Shown: positions 46,495 through 57,300 of the stretch, one piece after another
Position numbering within the stretch: the first letter of the stretch is position 1
Layout: the number at the start of each line of letters is the position of its first letter
Made by a program: the position numbers and the translations under genes
Source: Shewanella surugensis
GTDB taxonomy: Bacteria; Pseudomonadota; Gammaproteobacteria; Enterobacterales; Shewanellaceae
DNA: 59,811 bases
NCBI RefSeq assembly: GCF_023284005.1
Contig: NZ_JAKIKS010000020.1
Coordinates: 1-59,811 of the forward strand
Direction of reading: 5' to 3'
Notes under the pieces: model-generated
The model's input: the letters and a program-made list of their open reading frames with translations, nothing else
The model's database searches: none
Told to the model about the DNA's origin: nothing

Positions 46495-46659
46495 TTACTT
46501 TGTGGGGCCATCTTTTACCATCATTCGATAAAGACGTAATGTGATATAGACCACTAAAATGAGAAACAGAGGAAACAGAAAAATACCGAGTATGGATTTA
46601 AAATGGAATAAAGCCCAAGCGGTTAAGAGAATGATGAGTAACGTGATGAGTGTTTTCAT
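46495..46659 (-). CDS. Small hydrophobic membrane protein, 54 residues
   Basis: A short frame upstream of dacB encodes MKTLITLLIILLTAWALF and continues hydrophobic, with one or two membrane segments (about residues 3-18 and 24-41) and a basic end (LRLYRMMVKDGPTK). The ATG is at 46657-46659 and the stop at 46495-46497. Composition is typical of real small membrane proteins, but no good ribosome binding site precedes the ATG and I do not recognise a family. It may be co-transcribed with dacB. Confidence 0.55.
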   Translation of the reverse strand: MKTLITLLIILLTAWALFHFKSILGIFLFPLFLILVVYITLRLYRMMVKDGPTK

Positions 46660-47398
46660 AAGGTAATGTGAGTCATTAGTTTTAGAGTGACAACGTTAAG
46701 AGCACACTAGTTTTATAATACAGTTTACGCTAAAAGCGAAATTTTTTATTATTCAGACTGCATTTAATGGGGTATTTACTGTTTGTCAGCTTGATAATGT
46801 TAATGATAGTCGCTGATAAATTAACAATGAATGATGAATGTATGTTATTGATGCGTATATTGTACACTTATTCTTGCAGCACACTGAAATGCGTATTTTT
46901 CATTGGATTTGTTTTAGTCTATCCGTTTAATCTTCCTCATGAGTGAATACGCTATTTTCTTTAGTGATCGCTTTTTCATCGAACGATGACGGTATCGTAA
47001 GTGTGATGAGTTTAGAGGGGGCAGTCCGAGCGCTAGAGTGATAAATAGCGATAATTCACTCAAAGTGATGATTAAACGACCCGATACTGTCATTGTATTC
47101 ATCTAAAAGAAAATAACGCTTGCTCAGTGGCACGTAAATCGGTAATTTCAATGGCTTCATGTTTTGAGAACGCCATTGGATGCGTGGTCCTTATATTGGA
47201 AAAAGGTGCTAAATTAAGCAACGTTGAAAGGATAATCGATTTTGTTCTCATGACGTTAAAATTATAGATAGTGAGTGGAATAGGCCGTTTCTGAGTCGAT
47301 GAATGTTGACTTTAAACTGATTAATAAAATCATTTTTATTTTGATTGTTATCCAGTGTCTATGACTGACTAGAGTCCATTGATTAAAGGAGACAGACC
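46660..47398. other. Gene-free region between the small membrane protein and pssA
   Basis: About 740 bp with no coding region I can support. Short open frames exist on the minus strand (46914-47102 and 47262-47462) but lack ribosome binding sites and recognisable sequence. It must hold the pssA promoter. An AAAGGAG site lies just before the pssA TTG. Confidence 0.5.
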
Positions 47399-48712
47399 TT
47401 GCTGAAAAAGCTAGGTGGAATACCCATCCAACCAGAATCATTACGCTGGTTGTTAACGCCATGCGCTTTAAAAGAAACCTTATTGTCTCATATTGCCAAT
47501 GCGATGCACTCTATTTATATTGCAGCGCTTTATCTTGAAGATGACGAAGCGGGTGGAGAGATCTTAGCAGCATTAATGGCCGCTAAAGCGCGTAATCCTC
47601 AACTTGATGTGAAAGTTTTAGTGGATTTTCATCGAGCTCGGCGTGGTCTGATTGGTGAGAAAGGCGATAGTGGCAATTATTTGATGTACCGTAAGGTGAT
47701 GCAAGAAGCTGAACATGGTATTGATATTTTAGGGGTGCCGGTTAAAGCGCGAGAATTTATGGGAGTGCTGCATCTTAAAGGTTTTATCATCGATGATACG
47801 GTGATTTTTAGTGGGGCAAGTATCAACAATATTTACTTACATCAACATGAGAAATATCGGTTTGATCGATATCATTTGATAGAGTCAGCAGCATTAGCTG
47901 ATAGTATGCGAGACATGATCCAAGTGTATTTAGTCAATGATGTGGCTGTTAATTCGCTATCACAATGTCAAGACACAGAGCGGCTCCCGATAAAAAGTGA
48001 AATCACCAGTTTAAAACAGCGGTTGAGCCGGGCCAGTTACCGTTTTGATAAGGTCACGACCGGGAACAGAGTGACGCCGCTTGTGGGTCTCGGGCGTAAG
48101 AAAAATAGTCTGAATAAAACGGTGATCGCACTCATTGAAGAATCTGAAGAATCACTGTTTATTTGCACGCCTTATTTTAACCCGCCTTATATTCTTTCAA
48201 GGGCGTTATCGAAGCACTTACATAAAGGCAAAAAAATTGATATTGTCGTTGGCGATAAAACGGCGAATGATTTTTATATTCCACCCGAAGAACGTTTTTC
48301 AACGATTGGCGCATTGCCGTATATGTATGAACAATCTTTGCGCAAATTTGCCAAAAGGCAGCAATGGGCCATAGATAAAGGATTGTTGAATATTCATTTA
48401 TGGAAACATGATAGAAACAGCTTTCATTTAAAAGGGATCAGTGCTGATGGTAAACAGCATTTAATCACTGGCAGTAATCTAAACCCAAGGGCTTTCGCAT
48501 TAGATCTTGAAAATGGTTTGTTATTTCAAGATGAAATGGGGGTTTGGAAAACACAATTTGAGCAAGAGCAGACGCATATTTTAGAATTCACCGAGCGTCT
48601 TTATCATTATAGTCAGATCCAAACATTGCAGAATTATCCACCTCCGGTGAAAAAGATAATGAAGCGGATTAAGCGCCTAAAAGCCGATTTTTTATTGCGG
48701 CGTATTTTGTAA
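47399..48712 (+). CDS. pssA: CDP-diacylglycerol--serine O-phosphatidyltransferase
   Basis: PssA makes phosphatidylserine from CDP-diacylglycerol and serine, the committed step to phosphatidylethanolamine. The 437-residue protein belongs to the phospholipase D superfamily and resembles E. coli PssA along its length. It has two HKD motifs: HLKGFIID (His125, Lys127, Asp132) and a second at about residue 342 (FHLKGISADG, then TGSNLNPRAF). VLVDFHRARRG and VGDKTANDFYIP are also family stretches. The start is TTG, well supported by an AAAGGAG site 8 bp upstream and the N-terminus MLKKLGG. It may functionally relate to eptA, which uses phosphatidylethanolamine. Confidence 0.96.
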   Translation: MLKKLGGIPIQPESLRWLLTPCALKETLLSHIANAMHSIYIAALYLEDDEAGGEILAALMAAKARNPQLDVKVLVDFHRARRGLIGEKGDSGNYLMYRKVMQEAEHGIDILGVPVKAREFMGVLHLKGFIIDDTVIFSGASINNIYLHQHEKYRFDRYHLIESAALADSMRDMIQVYLVNDVAVNSLSQCQDTERLPIKSEITSLKQRLSRASYRFDKVTTGNRVTPLVGLGRKKNSLNKTVIALIEESEESLFICTPYFNPPYILSRALSKHLHKGKKIDIVVGDKTANDFYIPPEERFSTIGALPYMYEQSLRKFAKRQQWAIDKGLLNIHLWKHDRNSFHLKGISADGKQHLITGSNLNPRAFALDLENGLLFQDEMGVWKTQFEQEQTHILEFTERLYHYSQIQTLQNYPPPVKKIMKRIKRLKADFLLRRIL

Positions 48713-48726
48713 TTAATAATATGAGA

Positions 48727-48749
48727 GCCGACTTATAAAGTCGGTTTTT
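48727..48749 (+). terminator. Terminator of pssA
   Basis: CCGACTT (48728-48734) and AAGTCGG (48738-48744) form a 7-bp stem with a 3-nt loop, followed by five T residues, 15 bp after the stop codon. Confidence 0.9.
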
Positions 48750-48853
48750 AGTTTTATTGCCTCGCACTTTTTTAAGTTTCTGACACTTTTTAAGTTTTTT
48801 ATATAAGTGTTTACATTAGCTTTTATATTTGTTCTCAATATTAAGTGATAGTA

Positions 48854-49630
48854 ATGACGTTAGGATCACACGCAGTCCATAGGTTGTATCAGTATCGAAA
48901 GGCGATTTCGACCAAGGCGTATAATGCCAGAGGGAAAAACGTGGTGCGTTGTGAACAATGTTTACTTTGCCAGACGTTATGTACTTGTGCATGGCGAAAA
49001 CGGTTGTCGACTGAAGCACATTTTTTATTAATAATGTATGATGATGAAGTTTTAAAGCCCAGCAATAGTGGCCGTTTAATCGCTGATTTAGTCCCTAATA
49101 CCCATGCCTACATTTGGTCTCGAGTGCAAGCTAACCGTGAAATGTTGGCACTAATTCACGATCCGAATTATCAAGCTTATGTCATTTTTCCGAGTGAATA
49201 TGCAGTAAAAAATCAGCCGGTGGTGAGTCTGTTACCCACTGAAGGGAAGTTCGGTGCAGATGACGGTAAAACACCTCTATTTATTATGCTTGATGGCAGT
49301 TGGCGTGAAGCGATAAAAATGTTTCGTAAGAGTCCCTATCTACATCAACTGCCTCTGTTATCATTTAGTGCTGAACATACTGCTCAGTACATGTTGAGAA
49401 AAGGCAGCCATGATTTTCAATTAGGGACGGCAGAAGTGGCTGCATTGGCGTTAGCGGCAAACGGTGAATTTGCTAACGCTGAGGCGTTAACGGCTTGGTT
49501 TGCTTTGTTTGTCGAATCGTCTCTTTATGGGCGTAGTCAAAAGAGTCACAATGCATTAGTGCCTTTATCGATAAGACGAGAGGCTTTCGAACGGACTCTT
49601 AAAGTGGCTTTAGGTTCAGCCAACGATTGA
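48854..49630 (+). CDS. tapT: DTW-domain protein, tRNA-uridine aminocarboxypropyltransferase
   Basis: A 258-residue DTW-domain protein. Members such as E. coli TapT (YfiP) place a 3-amino-3-carboxypropyl group on uridine 47 of tRNA using S-adenosylmethionine. An N-terminal cysteine cluster (RCEQCLLCQTLCTC) probably binds zinc. The DTW motif appears as LDGSWREAIKMF, with PSEYA and STEAHFLLIM conserved elsewhere. Start ATG 48854 is chosen; a GTG at 48845 would add three residues. Neither has a strong ribosome binding site. It stands alone between pssA and dpaL. Confidence 0.85.
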   Translation: MTLGSHAVHRLYQYRKAISTKAYNARGKNVVRCEQCLLCQTLCTCAWRKRLSTEAHFLLIMYDDEVLKPSNSGRLIADLVPNTHAYIWSRVQANREMLALIHDPNYQAYVIFPSEYAVKNQPVVSLLPTEGKFGADDGKTPLFIMLDGSWREAIKMFRKSPYLHQLPLLSFSAEHTAQYMLRKGSHDFQLGTAEVAALALAANGEFANAEALTAWFALFVESSLYGRSQKSHNALVPLSIRREAFERTLKVALGSAND

Positions 49631-49800
49631 CGGTGCTGATGATCCACATTTTTTTAAAGTAAGCACCGCTGGAGTGGCGTACTCTCATTATTCTACGTAA
49701 TGTAACGAAAATCTTTAAATTCTCCGTAAAAATCACCGTTATCCCGCATCTCATTCAGGTACCCTTTATCGATGACTCACGATTTAAGGTATCACGCTGA

Positions 49801-50994
49801 ATGATTAAATTAACGGGAACGCTCTCTTATTTCAATAATCCATTGGCCCATAAAGATAACGACTACAATACGGCACAGAAACAGATTGTGAGCGTGGAAG
49901 GTTCACGCCAAGCCATTAGTGATATTAAAACTTGGCCTGCTTATGCGCAGACGCCATTACATGCGTTAGAGGGATTGGCAAAAGGGTTAGGGTTGGATAA
50001 TATTTTTTATAAAGATGAATCCGAGCGATTTGGTTTAAAAAGCTTTAAAGCCTTGGGAGGCGCTTATGCTGTCGCGAGGCAGCTACAACTGCAATTACAA
50101 CATCGTTTAGGTATTCGTCCCAGTATGAAGGATTTATTGGGGGGTCATTTAAAAGAAACGTTAGCGTCCATGACTGTTAGCTGTGCAACGGATGGTAATC
50201 ATGGTCGTTCAGTGGCTTGGGGGGCGCAAATGTTTGGTTGTTCTTGCGTTATTTATATTCATGAAGGGGTCTCTGAAGGACGTCAGCAGGCTATAGCAGC
50301 ATTTGGTGCTGAGGTGGTTCGTATTTCAGGTAACTACGATGAGTCTGTTCGATTAGCAGACAGAGATGCTAAAGTTCATAATCGTATTATTGTGTCAGAT
50401 ACGAGTTATGAAGGCTATATGGATATTCCTAAAGATGTTGCATTAGGCTATACGGTTATGTTGTCTGAAATTGTGGAACAGCTTGCAGGCAAAATACCGA
50501 CTCATGTTTTTATTCAAGCAGGGGTAGGAGGCTTAGCGGCAACGCTAACAGGCTATTTCTGGGATTTATGGGGTAATGATCGTCCTCGGGTGGTGATTGT
50601 TGAACCTGAGCAAGCGAATTGTTTACAGCTGAGTGCAAAAGCGGGTAAGCCCGTCGTCGTTGGTGGCGAGTTAACGACGCTAATGGCAGGCCTCGCATGC
50701 GGAGAGGTATCGGCATTAGCTTGGGACATTCTTAAAAATGGTGCTGATGATTTTGTGACTTTGAGTGAAGGTGCTATTGCTCCTTTGATGTGTTTACTGG
50801 CAAAAGGGGTGGGTGGTGCGCCTAAGATAGAAGCGGGTGAATCTGGCGTTGTGGGATTAGCGGCGGTTATGATTGCATGCCAAGTAACTGAATTAATTCC
50901 AAAATTACAGCTTAATAAAGAGAGCCGTATTTTAGTCATTGGTACAGAAGGGGCGACCGATCCGATCTTATATCAAACGTTAGTGAAGGGTTAA
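49801..50994 (+). CDS. dpaL: Diaminopropionate ammonia-lyase
   Basis: DpaL is a PLP enzyme that breaks 2,3-diaminopropionate into pyruvate and two ammonia molecules. The 397-residue protein resembles E. coli YgeX. The PLP lysine is Lys83 in LKSFKALGGAYA; other family stretches are YKDESERFGL, CATDGNHGRSVAWGAQMFG and QAGVGGLAATLTGYFWD. An AAGG site precedes the ATG. It is followed 61 bp later by an M20 hydrolase gene in the same direction, and an Lrp-type regulator lies beyond. The trio looks like a small catabolic unit. Confidence 0.94.
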   Translation: MIKLTGTLSYFNNPLAHKDNDYNTAQKQIVSVEGSRQAISDIKTWPAYAQTPLHALEGLAKGLGLDNIFYKDESERFGLKSFKALGGAYAVARQLQLQLQHRLGIRPSMKDLLGGHLKETLASMTVSCATDGNHGRSVAWGAQMFGCSCVIYIHEGVSEGRQQAIAAFGAEVVRISGNYDESVRLADRDAKVHNRIIVSDTSYEGYMDIPKDVALGYTVMLSEIVEQLAGKIPTHVFIQAGVGGLAATLTGYFWDLWGNDRPRVVIVEPEQANCLQLSAKAGKPVVVGGELTTLMAGLACGEVSALAWDILKNGADDFVTLSEGAIAPLMCLLAKGVGGAPKIEAGESGVVGLAAVMIACQVTELIPKLQLNKESRILVIGTEGATDPILYQTLVKG

Positions 50995-51055
50995 GCCAAT
51001 GCGAGCTTATTTCATTAACACATTTTTTACTCATGGTTGAAGGCAGGTTTAAACG

Positions 51056-52282
51056 ATGACGATAAATATTCAACGATTACTTAATCGACTCAATACGTTG
51101 GGCAAGATAGGTCGTGATAGCCAAGACAGGCTTGCTCGTATCGCGCTGACGCATGCTGATAAAGAGGGTCGAGATCAAGTATACCAATGGTTTGAATCTG
51201 CTGAATTGGATATAAAGATTGATAAAATTGGCAATATTCATGCTATTTGGTCCCCTGAGTCGGTGCAAGAAGAAGAAGCCATCATGATGGGTTCCCATAT
51301 TGATACAGTGCTAAATGCGGGTATTTATGATGGAAACTACGGTGTACTTGCTGGTCTGGAAGTCATTCAGCACTTGCAAGAAATGGGCTTCCAACCTAAA
51401 CGCCCTATTGTTGTGAGTATTTTTACTAACGAAGAAGGGGCTCGTTATACGCCAGATATGATGGGTTCATTGGTTTATGTGGGGGGATTAGCGTTAAACG
51501 ATGCGCTTAAGACACGAGGAAATGATGGTTCTATTTTAGGTGATGAGCTTGAGCGCATTGGTTATTCAGGGGATCATGAAGTCGGTTTTATTCCTGCTAA
51601 GGCTTATATTGAACTGCATATTGAGCAAGGTCCTGTTTTAGAGAAAGAAAATATTACTGTCGGTGCAGTGGAAAATTTGCAAGGTATTTGTTGGCAACAA
51701 ATAACGATTAATGGTACGGCAAACCATGCTGGAACAACGCCGATGTCAATGCGTAATGATGCTGGAATGGCCTGCGCGCGCGTGATGACATACATGAGAG
51801 ATTATGTTGAGCAAACCTGTGATCGTATGGTAACAACTTTTGGTAAGCTTAAGTTCGAACCTGACATTATTAATGTTGTTCCTTCTCAAGCCTGCTTTAC
51901 CATAGATTTAAGATCACCAGATGAACTTAAACTTAAGCAAGCAGAAGCTGTTTTAGTGGATTACTTGAATTTAATCGCTGAAGAGGAATCGGTAGAGATC
52001 GGTATGACTCAGATGGCAAGGCTTGAGCCTGTTACCTTTGATCTTGACTTAGTTCAACTTATTGAAAAATCAGCAAAGGAGTTAGAATTGACGGTTTGTC
52101 GAATGACTTCCGGTGCTGGACATGACGCACAAATGATGGCTAGGATCTGCCCAGCAGCCATGATCTTTGTCCCAAGTGCAAAGGGAATTAGTCATAATCC
52201 CAGAGAATATACATCAGCTGAAGATTTAAACGCGGGAGTAAAAGTGCTGCTCAGAACTATCAAACAGCTTGCTTGTCATTAG
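51056..52282 (+). CDS. M20-family Zn-dependent hydrolase (amidohydrolase/carbamoylase type)
   Basis: A 408-residue metal-dependent hydrolase of the M20 family, hydantoinase/carbamoylase branch, which includes N-carbamoyl-amino-acid hydrolases and allantoate amidohydrolase. Metal-site motifs are MGSHIDTVLNAGIYDGNYGVLAG, IFTNEEGARYTPDMMGS, IELHIEQGPVLE and the late SGAGHDAQMMARICPAAMIFV. AGGCAGG precedes the ATG. It follows dpaL, so the substrate may be an N-substituted diaminopropionate or another carbamoyl/acyl amino acid that yields a DpaL substrate. That link is inferred from neighbourhood only. Confidence 0.88.
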   Translation: MTINIQRLLNRLNTLGKIGRDSQDRLARIALTHADKEGRDQVYQWFESAELDIKIDKIGNIHAIWSPESVQEEEAIMMGSHIDTVLNAGIYDGNYGVLAGLEVIQHLQEMGFQPKRPIVVSIFTNEEGARYTPDMMGSLVYVGGLALNDALKTRGNDGSILGDELERIGYSGDHEVGFIPAKAYIELHIEQGPVLEKENITVGAVENLQGICWQQITINGTANHAGTTPMSMRNDAGMACARVMTYMRDYVEQTCDRMVTTFGKLKFEPDIINVVPSQACFTIDLRSPDELKLKQAEAVLVDYLNLIAEEESVEIGMTQMARLEPVTFDLDLVQLIEKSAKELELTVCRMTSGAGHDAQMMARICPAAMIFVPSAKGISHNPREYTSAEDLNAGVKVLLRTIKQLACH

Positions 52283-52322
52283 CTTATCTAACAAACTGAC
52301 TTAGGTGGTTATTTCACTTATG

Positions 52323-52805
52323 TTATTTAGGGGCTACATTCAATATGGGAATGGATAAGCCCACTTTAGTGGGATCCATGACCACATTGGTTGTAAAGCT
52401 ACGGACATTATCGTTATCAAAAAAGGCTTCACGAGTAAAATCTTCATAATCAGTCATATCCATTGCTGTGACAATTAAAATAAAGTCTGTATTGCCTGTC
52501 ACGTAATAGCATTGTTGCACGTTGGGGTGTTGTAACATGGCTTTTTTAAAGCTATCCATCAGATCGACTCGTTCTCTTTCTAAATTCACTTGTACGACTA
52601 AGGTAAGATGTTGCCCAACAGATTTTGGGTTGACCACTGAAATATCAGCTTGAATAATCTGCTGTTGGCGTAATCGCTTGATACGACGTTGTACCGCAGC
52701 AGCGGATAAGCCAACTTGCTCGGCAATCACATCAGAAGTGGTACGATTTGATTGCTGTAAAAGATGAAGAATATGGCGATCAAAATTATCAAGTTGTTGA
52801 TTCAT
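52323..52805 (-). CDS. Lrp/AsnC-family transcriptional regulator
   Basis: A 160-residue Lrp/AsnC-family regulator. The N-terminal helix-turn-helix (FDRHILHLLQQSNRTTSDVIAE, GLSAAAVQRRIKRLR) is followed by the RAM ligand-binding domain (QCYYVTGNTDFILIVTAMDM, FFDNDNVRSFTTNVVMD). It is convergent with the M20 hydrolase gene, 40 bp apart. Such regulators often control a neighbouring amino-acid gene, so dpaL and the M20 gene are plausible targets. The ligand cannot be read from sequence. Confidence 0.92.
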   Translation of the reverse strand: MNQQLDNFDRHILHLLQQSNRTTSDVIAEQVGLSAAAVQRRIKRLRQQQIIQADISVVNPKSVGQHLTLVVQVNLERERVDLMDSFKKAMLQHPNVQQCYYVTGNTDFILIVTAMDMTDYEDFTREAFFDNDNVRSFTTNVVMDPTKVGLSIPILNVAPK

Positions 52806-53114
52806 ATAAACTCATATTGGATAAGATGGAGAGAGGTTAGTGTTTAAATCCTGCAAGTGGGATCTTTTATTTGGGCATCGGCGATGTCATATGACTTAAT
52901 TCTTCCATATCTTTGTTAATAAATAGATAAAGAGACCGAGGACAGTCTACACTTTATCCAAGTCAATACAAACTCCAGAATAGAGATCACCAAGGAGAGC
53001 ACTTAGCTTACCTTTTAATAAGTAACGAATTTTTGTCGTTAAATTCATGCAGTATTACTTCGCTTGTGAGCTTAGGCTTAATGCTTGTTCGTTGATATTT
53101 GCAGGAAGCGATTA
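52806..53114. other. Divergent intergenic region between the Lrp-type regulator and the RND operon
   Basis: A 309-bp region with the promoters of both units. I saw no coding sequence and no clear operator palindrome. A CAGGAAG ribosome binding site lies at its right end before the adaptor ATG. Confidence 0.5.
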
Positions 53115-54383
53115 ATGACATTCGTTTTATCGATTACTTGTGCCCACCAATATCGATTCCCTTTACAAAAGAGAGGAGGCCAGTGGCTGTTCTTTTTTGT
53201 GCTTATTATTATGTTGTCGGCATGCCATAAACAAGAAAAAGCTTTCCAGCCTAAAAGAGTGGTTGTGGCGAATGTGGTTGAATCAACCGTGCCCATCTAT
53301 GGTTATTATGTGGGCGTAACGGAAGCCTCACTGAATGTGGAAGTGAGAGCGCGTATTGATGGCTTTGTTGAACAACGAGCCTTTGTAGAAGGTAGTGCAG
53401 TTAAAAAAGGGGACTTACTGTATCAAATTGATAGTAAACCTTATGTCGTTGAGGTGAATAGGGTGAAAGCTCAACGAACCGCTCAACAGGCTGTGGTTGA
53501 TAAGGCAAAAAGGGATGTGGAGCGATTACAACCCTTGTATGATCAAGATGCCGCGAGTCAATTAGATTTAGATAATGCTCTTTCAAATTTGGCTCAAGCC
53601 AAATCAGCGTTAGTGGCGAGTCAAGCGGCTTTAGAAGCTGCTGAATTAGAGCTGAGTTATACTCGGATCACCGCGCCAATTAGTGGATTGGTGAGTCAAA
53701 CGCAAGTGGATGTTGGTGCACTTGTGGGCAGTAAAGGCCAATCTTTATTGACAAAAGTACAAAAGGTCAATCCTATCTATGTCATGTTTAATATGTCTGC
53801 GCTTGACTATTTAAATGCGCGTCGGCGAATGGTAAATCGCTCTGAAGAAAAGGAAGCCGAATCTGAGGGAAAAGTGCTTGCTGGTTTTGTTCGTGTCACT
53901 TTGCCAGATTACAGTGAGTATACTTATCCAGGAAAAGTGAGTTTTACCGAGCCCTCGGTCAATCCAGAAACAGGCACTTTTGAAGTGAGGGCTGTATTGC
54001 CTAACCCAGATAAAGAGTTATTGCCTGGGCAATATACCAATGTACGGATTAAATTAAGTGAGCTGCGTGATGCCATTGTTATCCCACAAAAAGCCACCCA
54101 AGTGGATCAAGGGGGGGTTTATGTCATGGTGGTATTAGCCAGTAATCGTGTTGAGCGGCGCTTTATTGTGATAGAGCACCAAGGAAAAGAAGGCATGATA
54201 GTAAAAAGTGGCTTAAAAGCGGGGGAAAAGGTCATCGTAGAGGGAATGCATCGAGTGAGGCATGGCCAATTAGCTCGGCCTTTATCTGAGGCTGAATATT
54301 TAAAGCTAGAAGATGCGGACGAGAAAGATACAGCGAGGAAAGTACAAGTTCAAGAGCAAAGTAGTGCGAATAAGGATGGTTGA
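53115..54383 (+). CDS. RND efflux periplasmic adaptor (lipoprotein)
   Basis: A 422-residue membrane fusion protein of the AcrA/MexA type. The lipobox LSAC lies in IIMLSACHKQ, so it is probably a lipoprotein anchored in the inner membrane. The lipoyl halves (VRARIDGFVEQRAFVEGSAV, ITAPISGLVSQTQVDVGALV) flank a short coiled coil; a barrel and membrane-proximal domain follow. Start ATG 53115 is backed by AGGAAG 8 bp upstream; the frame runs 10 codons further without support. The leader before the lipobox is unusually long (about 33 residues). It is first gene of a tripartite efflux operon. Confidence 0.93.
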   Translation: MTFVLSITCAHQYRFPLQKRGGQWLFFFVLIIMLSACHKQEKAFQPKRVVVANVVESTVPIYGYYVGVTEASLNVEVRARIDGFVEQRAFVEGSAVKKGDLLYQIDSKPYVVEVNRVKAQRTAQQAVVDKAKRDVERLQPLYDQDAASQLDLDNALSNLAQAKSALVASQAALEAAELELSYTRITAPISGLVSQTQVDVGALVGSKGQSLLTKVQKVNPIYVMFNMSALDYLNARRRMVNRSEEKEAESEGKVLAGFVRVTLPDYSEYTYPGKVSFTEPSVNPETGTFEVRAVLPNPDKELLPGQYTNVRIKLSELRDAIVIPQKATQVDQGGVYVMVVLASNRVERRFIVIEHQGKEGMIVKSGLKAGEKVIVEGMHRVRHGQLARPLSEAEYLKLEDADEKDTARKVQVQEQSSANKDG

Positions 54384-54385
54384 CT

Positions 54386-57300
54386 ATGGCACAATTTTTT
54401 GTTAACCGCCCTGTTTTCGCCAGTGTTATTTCTATCGTAATTGTGCTTATCGGTGTGGTTTCTATGTTCTTATTACCTATCGATCAATATCCTTATATTA
54501 CGCCTCCTCAAGTGCAAATAACGGCATCTTATCCAGGTGCGACATCGACGACGGCTGCAGATTCTGTTGCCACACCATTAGAAGAGCAAATAAATGGTGT
54601 GCCCAATATGATTTACATGGAGTCTAAAAGTACTAATTCTGGGGGCGTTAGTATTTTAATTACTTTTGATGTTGGAACTAACCCCGATTTGGCAGCGGTA
54701 GACGTACAAAATGCCACACAACAATCAACTGGTGATTTACCGATTGAAGTCCAGACGGAAGGGGTGTCTGTTTCAAAAAAAGCATCGATTGAATTATTAA
54801 AATTGGCGCTGACATCTAAAGATGCTCGTTATGATGAAATTTACTTAAGTAATTATGCCAGTATCAATATTGAATCGGCTTTAAGAAGGATCCCTGGCGT
54901 GGGGAGTACGCGTAATACAGGTTCTCGCAGTTATTCTATGCGGGTTTGGTTAAGGCCCGATCAAATGGCGGGTTATAAGTTAACAACAAATGACGTCGTT
55001 AACGCCATTGAAGCGCAAAACACCGAATCGCCAGCGGGGACAATTGGTACTCAGCCCAATACTGATGACATCAGTGTGACTTTACCTATTACTGCACCGG
55101 GGCGATTAAGCAGCGTGCATGAGTTTAATGAAATAGTGGTACGGGCGGCCCCCGATGGTGCCTTGATCCGCCTTAGAGATATTGCACGAGTAGAGTTGGG
55201 TTCAGCAGCTTATACGTTGCAGTCGGCATTAAATGGCGATAGTGCCACTATTTTACAGGTGTATTTGCTGCCTGGTTCCAATGCGCTTGAGGTGACTAAG
55301 CAAGTCAAGCAAACCATGGATGAGCTGTCCACTAAATTCCCGCAAGGGATGGAGTGGAAAGTGTTTTTTGATGCGTCTATTTTTATTGAAGAGTCCATAA
55401 AAGAAGTGGTGATGACGCTGATTGAGTCCCTTATTTTGGTGATTTTGGTGGTGTTTATCTTTTTACAAAATTTTCGAGCTACCTTAATTCCAGCGATTGC
55501 TGTCCCAGTGTCTCTTATTGGAACCTTATCGGCTTTACTGGCTTTTGACTTTACGATTAACACTGTGAGTTTATTGGCATTAGTATTGGCCATAGGCATT
55601 GTTGTCGATGATGCGATTGTGGTTGTAGAAAATGTTGAGCGTTTGATTAATGAAGAAGGGATGGATCCCGTACCGGCCACACGTAAAGCGATGAAAGAAT
55701 TATCAGGCGCGATAGTGGCCACCAGTTTAGTGCTAGCGGCGGTCTTTGTTCCGGTCTCTTTTTTACCTGGCATTACCGGTATTATGTATCGTGAGTTTGC
55801 TATTGCGATAACGGTGTCTGTGCTTATCTCCACTTTGGTTGCATTAACATTAAGTCCAGCATTGTGCGCTATATTATTAACGCGTACTCCAGTGGCTGAA
55901 AAAGGTTTTTTTCATTGGATGAATAAAAAACTGGACTTGAGTTCTCGACGTTATGTTCTGGGGGTGATTTTAGCTAATCAACATTATAAACGTAGCTACG
56001 CTATTTTTGCGTTAATTATTATCTGTGTTTATGTATTGATGAGTCACTTACCCAGCAGCTTTATGCCGGATGAAGATCAAGGACGCTTTTTTATCGATGT
56101 GACCTTGCCAGATGGTTCAACCGTTAATCGAACTCAAGATGTGTTACAGAAAGCCGAAAAGTATATTTTGGGTCATGAGGCTGTGGCATATTCTTTTTCA
56201 TTAGCGGGGGAGAATAAGCGATTAGGTTCGAATCAAGCTAATGGCGAATTTGAGGTTATTTTACAACCGTGGGATAAGCGTAAAAAAGATAATGATACCG
56301 TGACGAAAGTGATGAAGGACTTACGGGAAAAGTTGGCAAATGTATTAGAGGCTGATTTTAACTTATATCTTCCCTCGGCAGTGCCGGGGCTGGGTAATGG
56401 GGCTGGGGTTGAGTTCGAGTTGCAAGATAGCTCAGGTGCTAATTTTGACGGAATGTTAGAGTCTGCAAATGAGCTGATCGATCAGTTAAATAAACAACCT
56501 GAAATCGCGAGTGCAACGCTTGGATTACAAGATGCTATCCCGCAATTAGCCTTAACAGTCGATAAAACCAAAGCGTTAGCTATTGGCGTTGAATTATCGG
56601 ATATTTATAGCACCATTAAAACCTTTACTGATTCAACGACTGTGAATGATTTTAATTTATTTGGTCGTGTTTATCGAGTCAGGCTGCAAGCGGAAGCTGA
56701 GTACCGTCGTTATCCTAATCAAATTGAAAATTATTATGTGCGTTCTAACACGGGCTCTATGGTGCCTGTTGGCGTGCTGGCTAACTATGATTATGCGGTA
56801 GGACCTGCTGCGGTGACGCACTATAATTTATTTTCTAGTGCGGCGATTAATGCGACACCAGCTTCGGGTTATGCAACGGGGGATGTCATTGATGCGATAA
56901 GGCGAGTGGCAGCACCATTACTCCCTAATGAATTTAAATATGAATGGACGGGGATCACTTTTCAAGAAGTCAAAGCATCTGGGCAAACGGCCATAGCGAT
57001 ATCACTTGCCGTGGTGTTTGTTTTTCTTTTTTTGGCGGCACTCTATGAAAGCTGGACGACACCTATCGCAGTATTGCTGATCACCCCGATAGCCATGTTT
57101 GGTGCATCGTTAGGTACTTGGATCAGTGGCATGGACAGTAATTTATTTTTTCAAGTGGCTTTTATTGCGCTTATTGGTATGGCAGCTAAAAATTCTATTC
57201 TTATTGTGGAGTTTGCCGTGCAACAAAATAAGAAAGGGCATAATTTATTGAATTCTGCCGTGAGAGCGGCGCAAATGCGATTCCGCCCTATTTTGATGAC

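Noticed and set aside
46914..47102. Minus-strand 62-codon frame between dacB and pssA
   Set aside because: No ribosome binding site and no recognisable sequence; the basic C-terminal part looks random.
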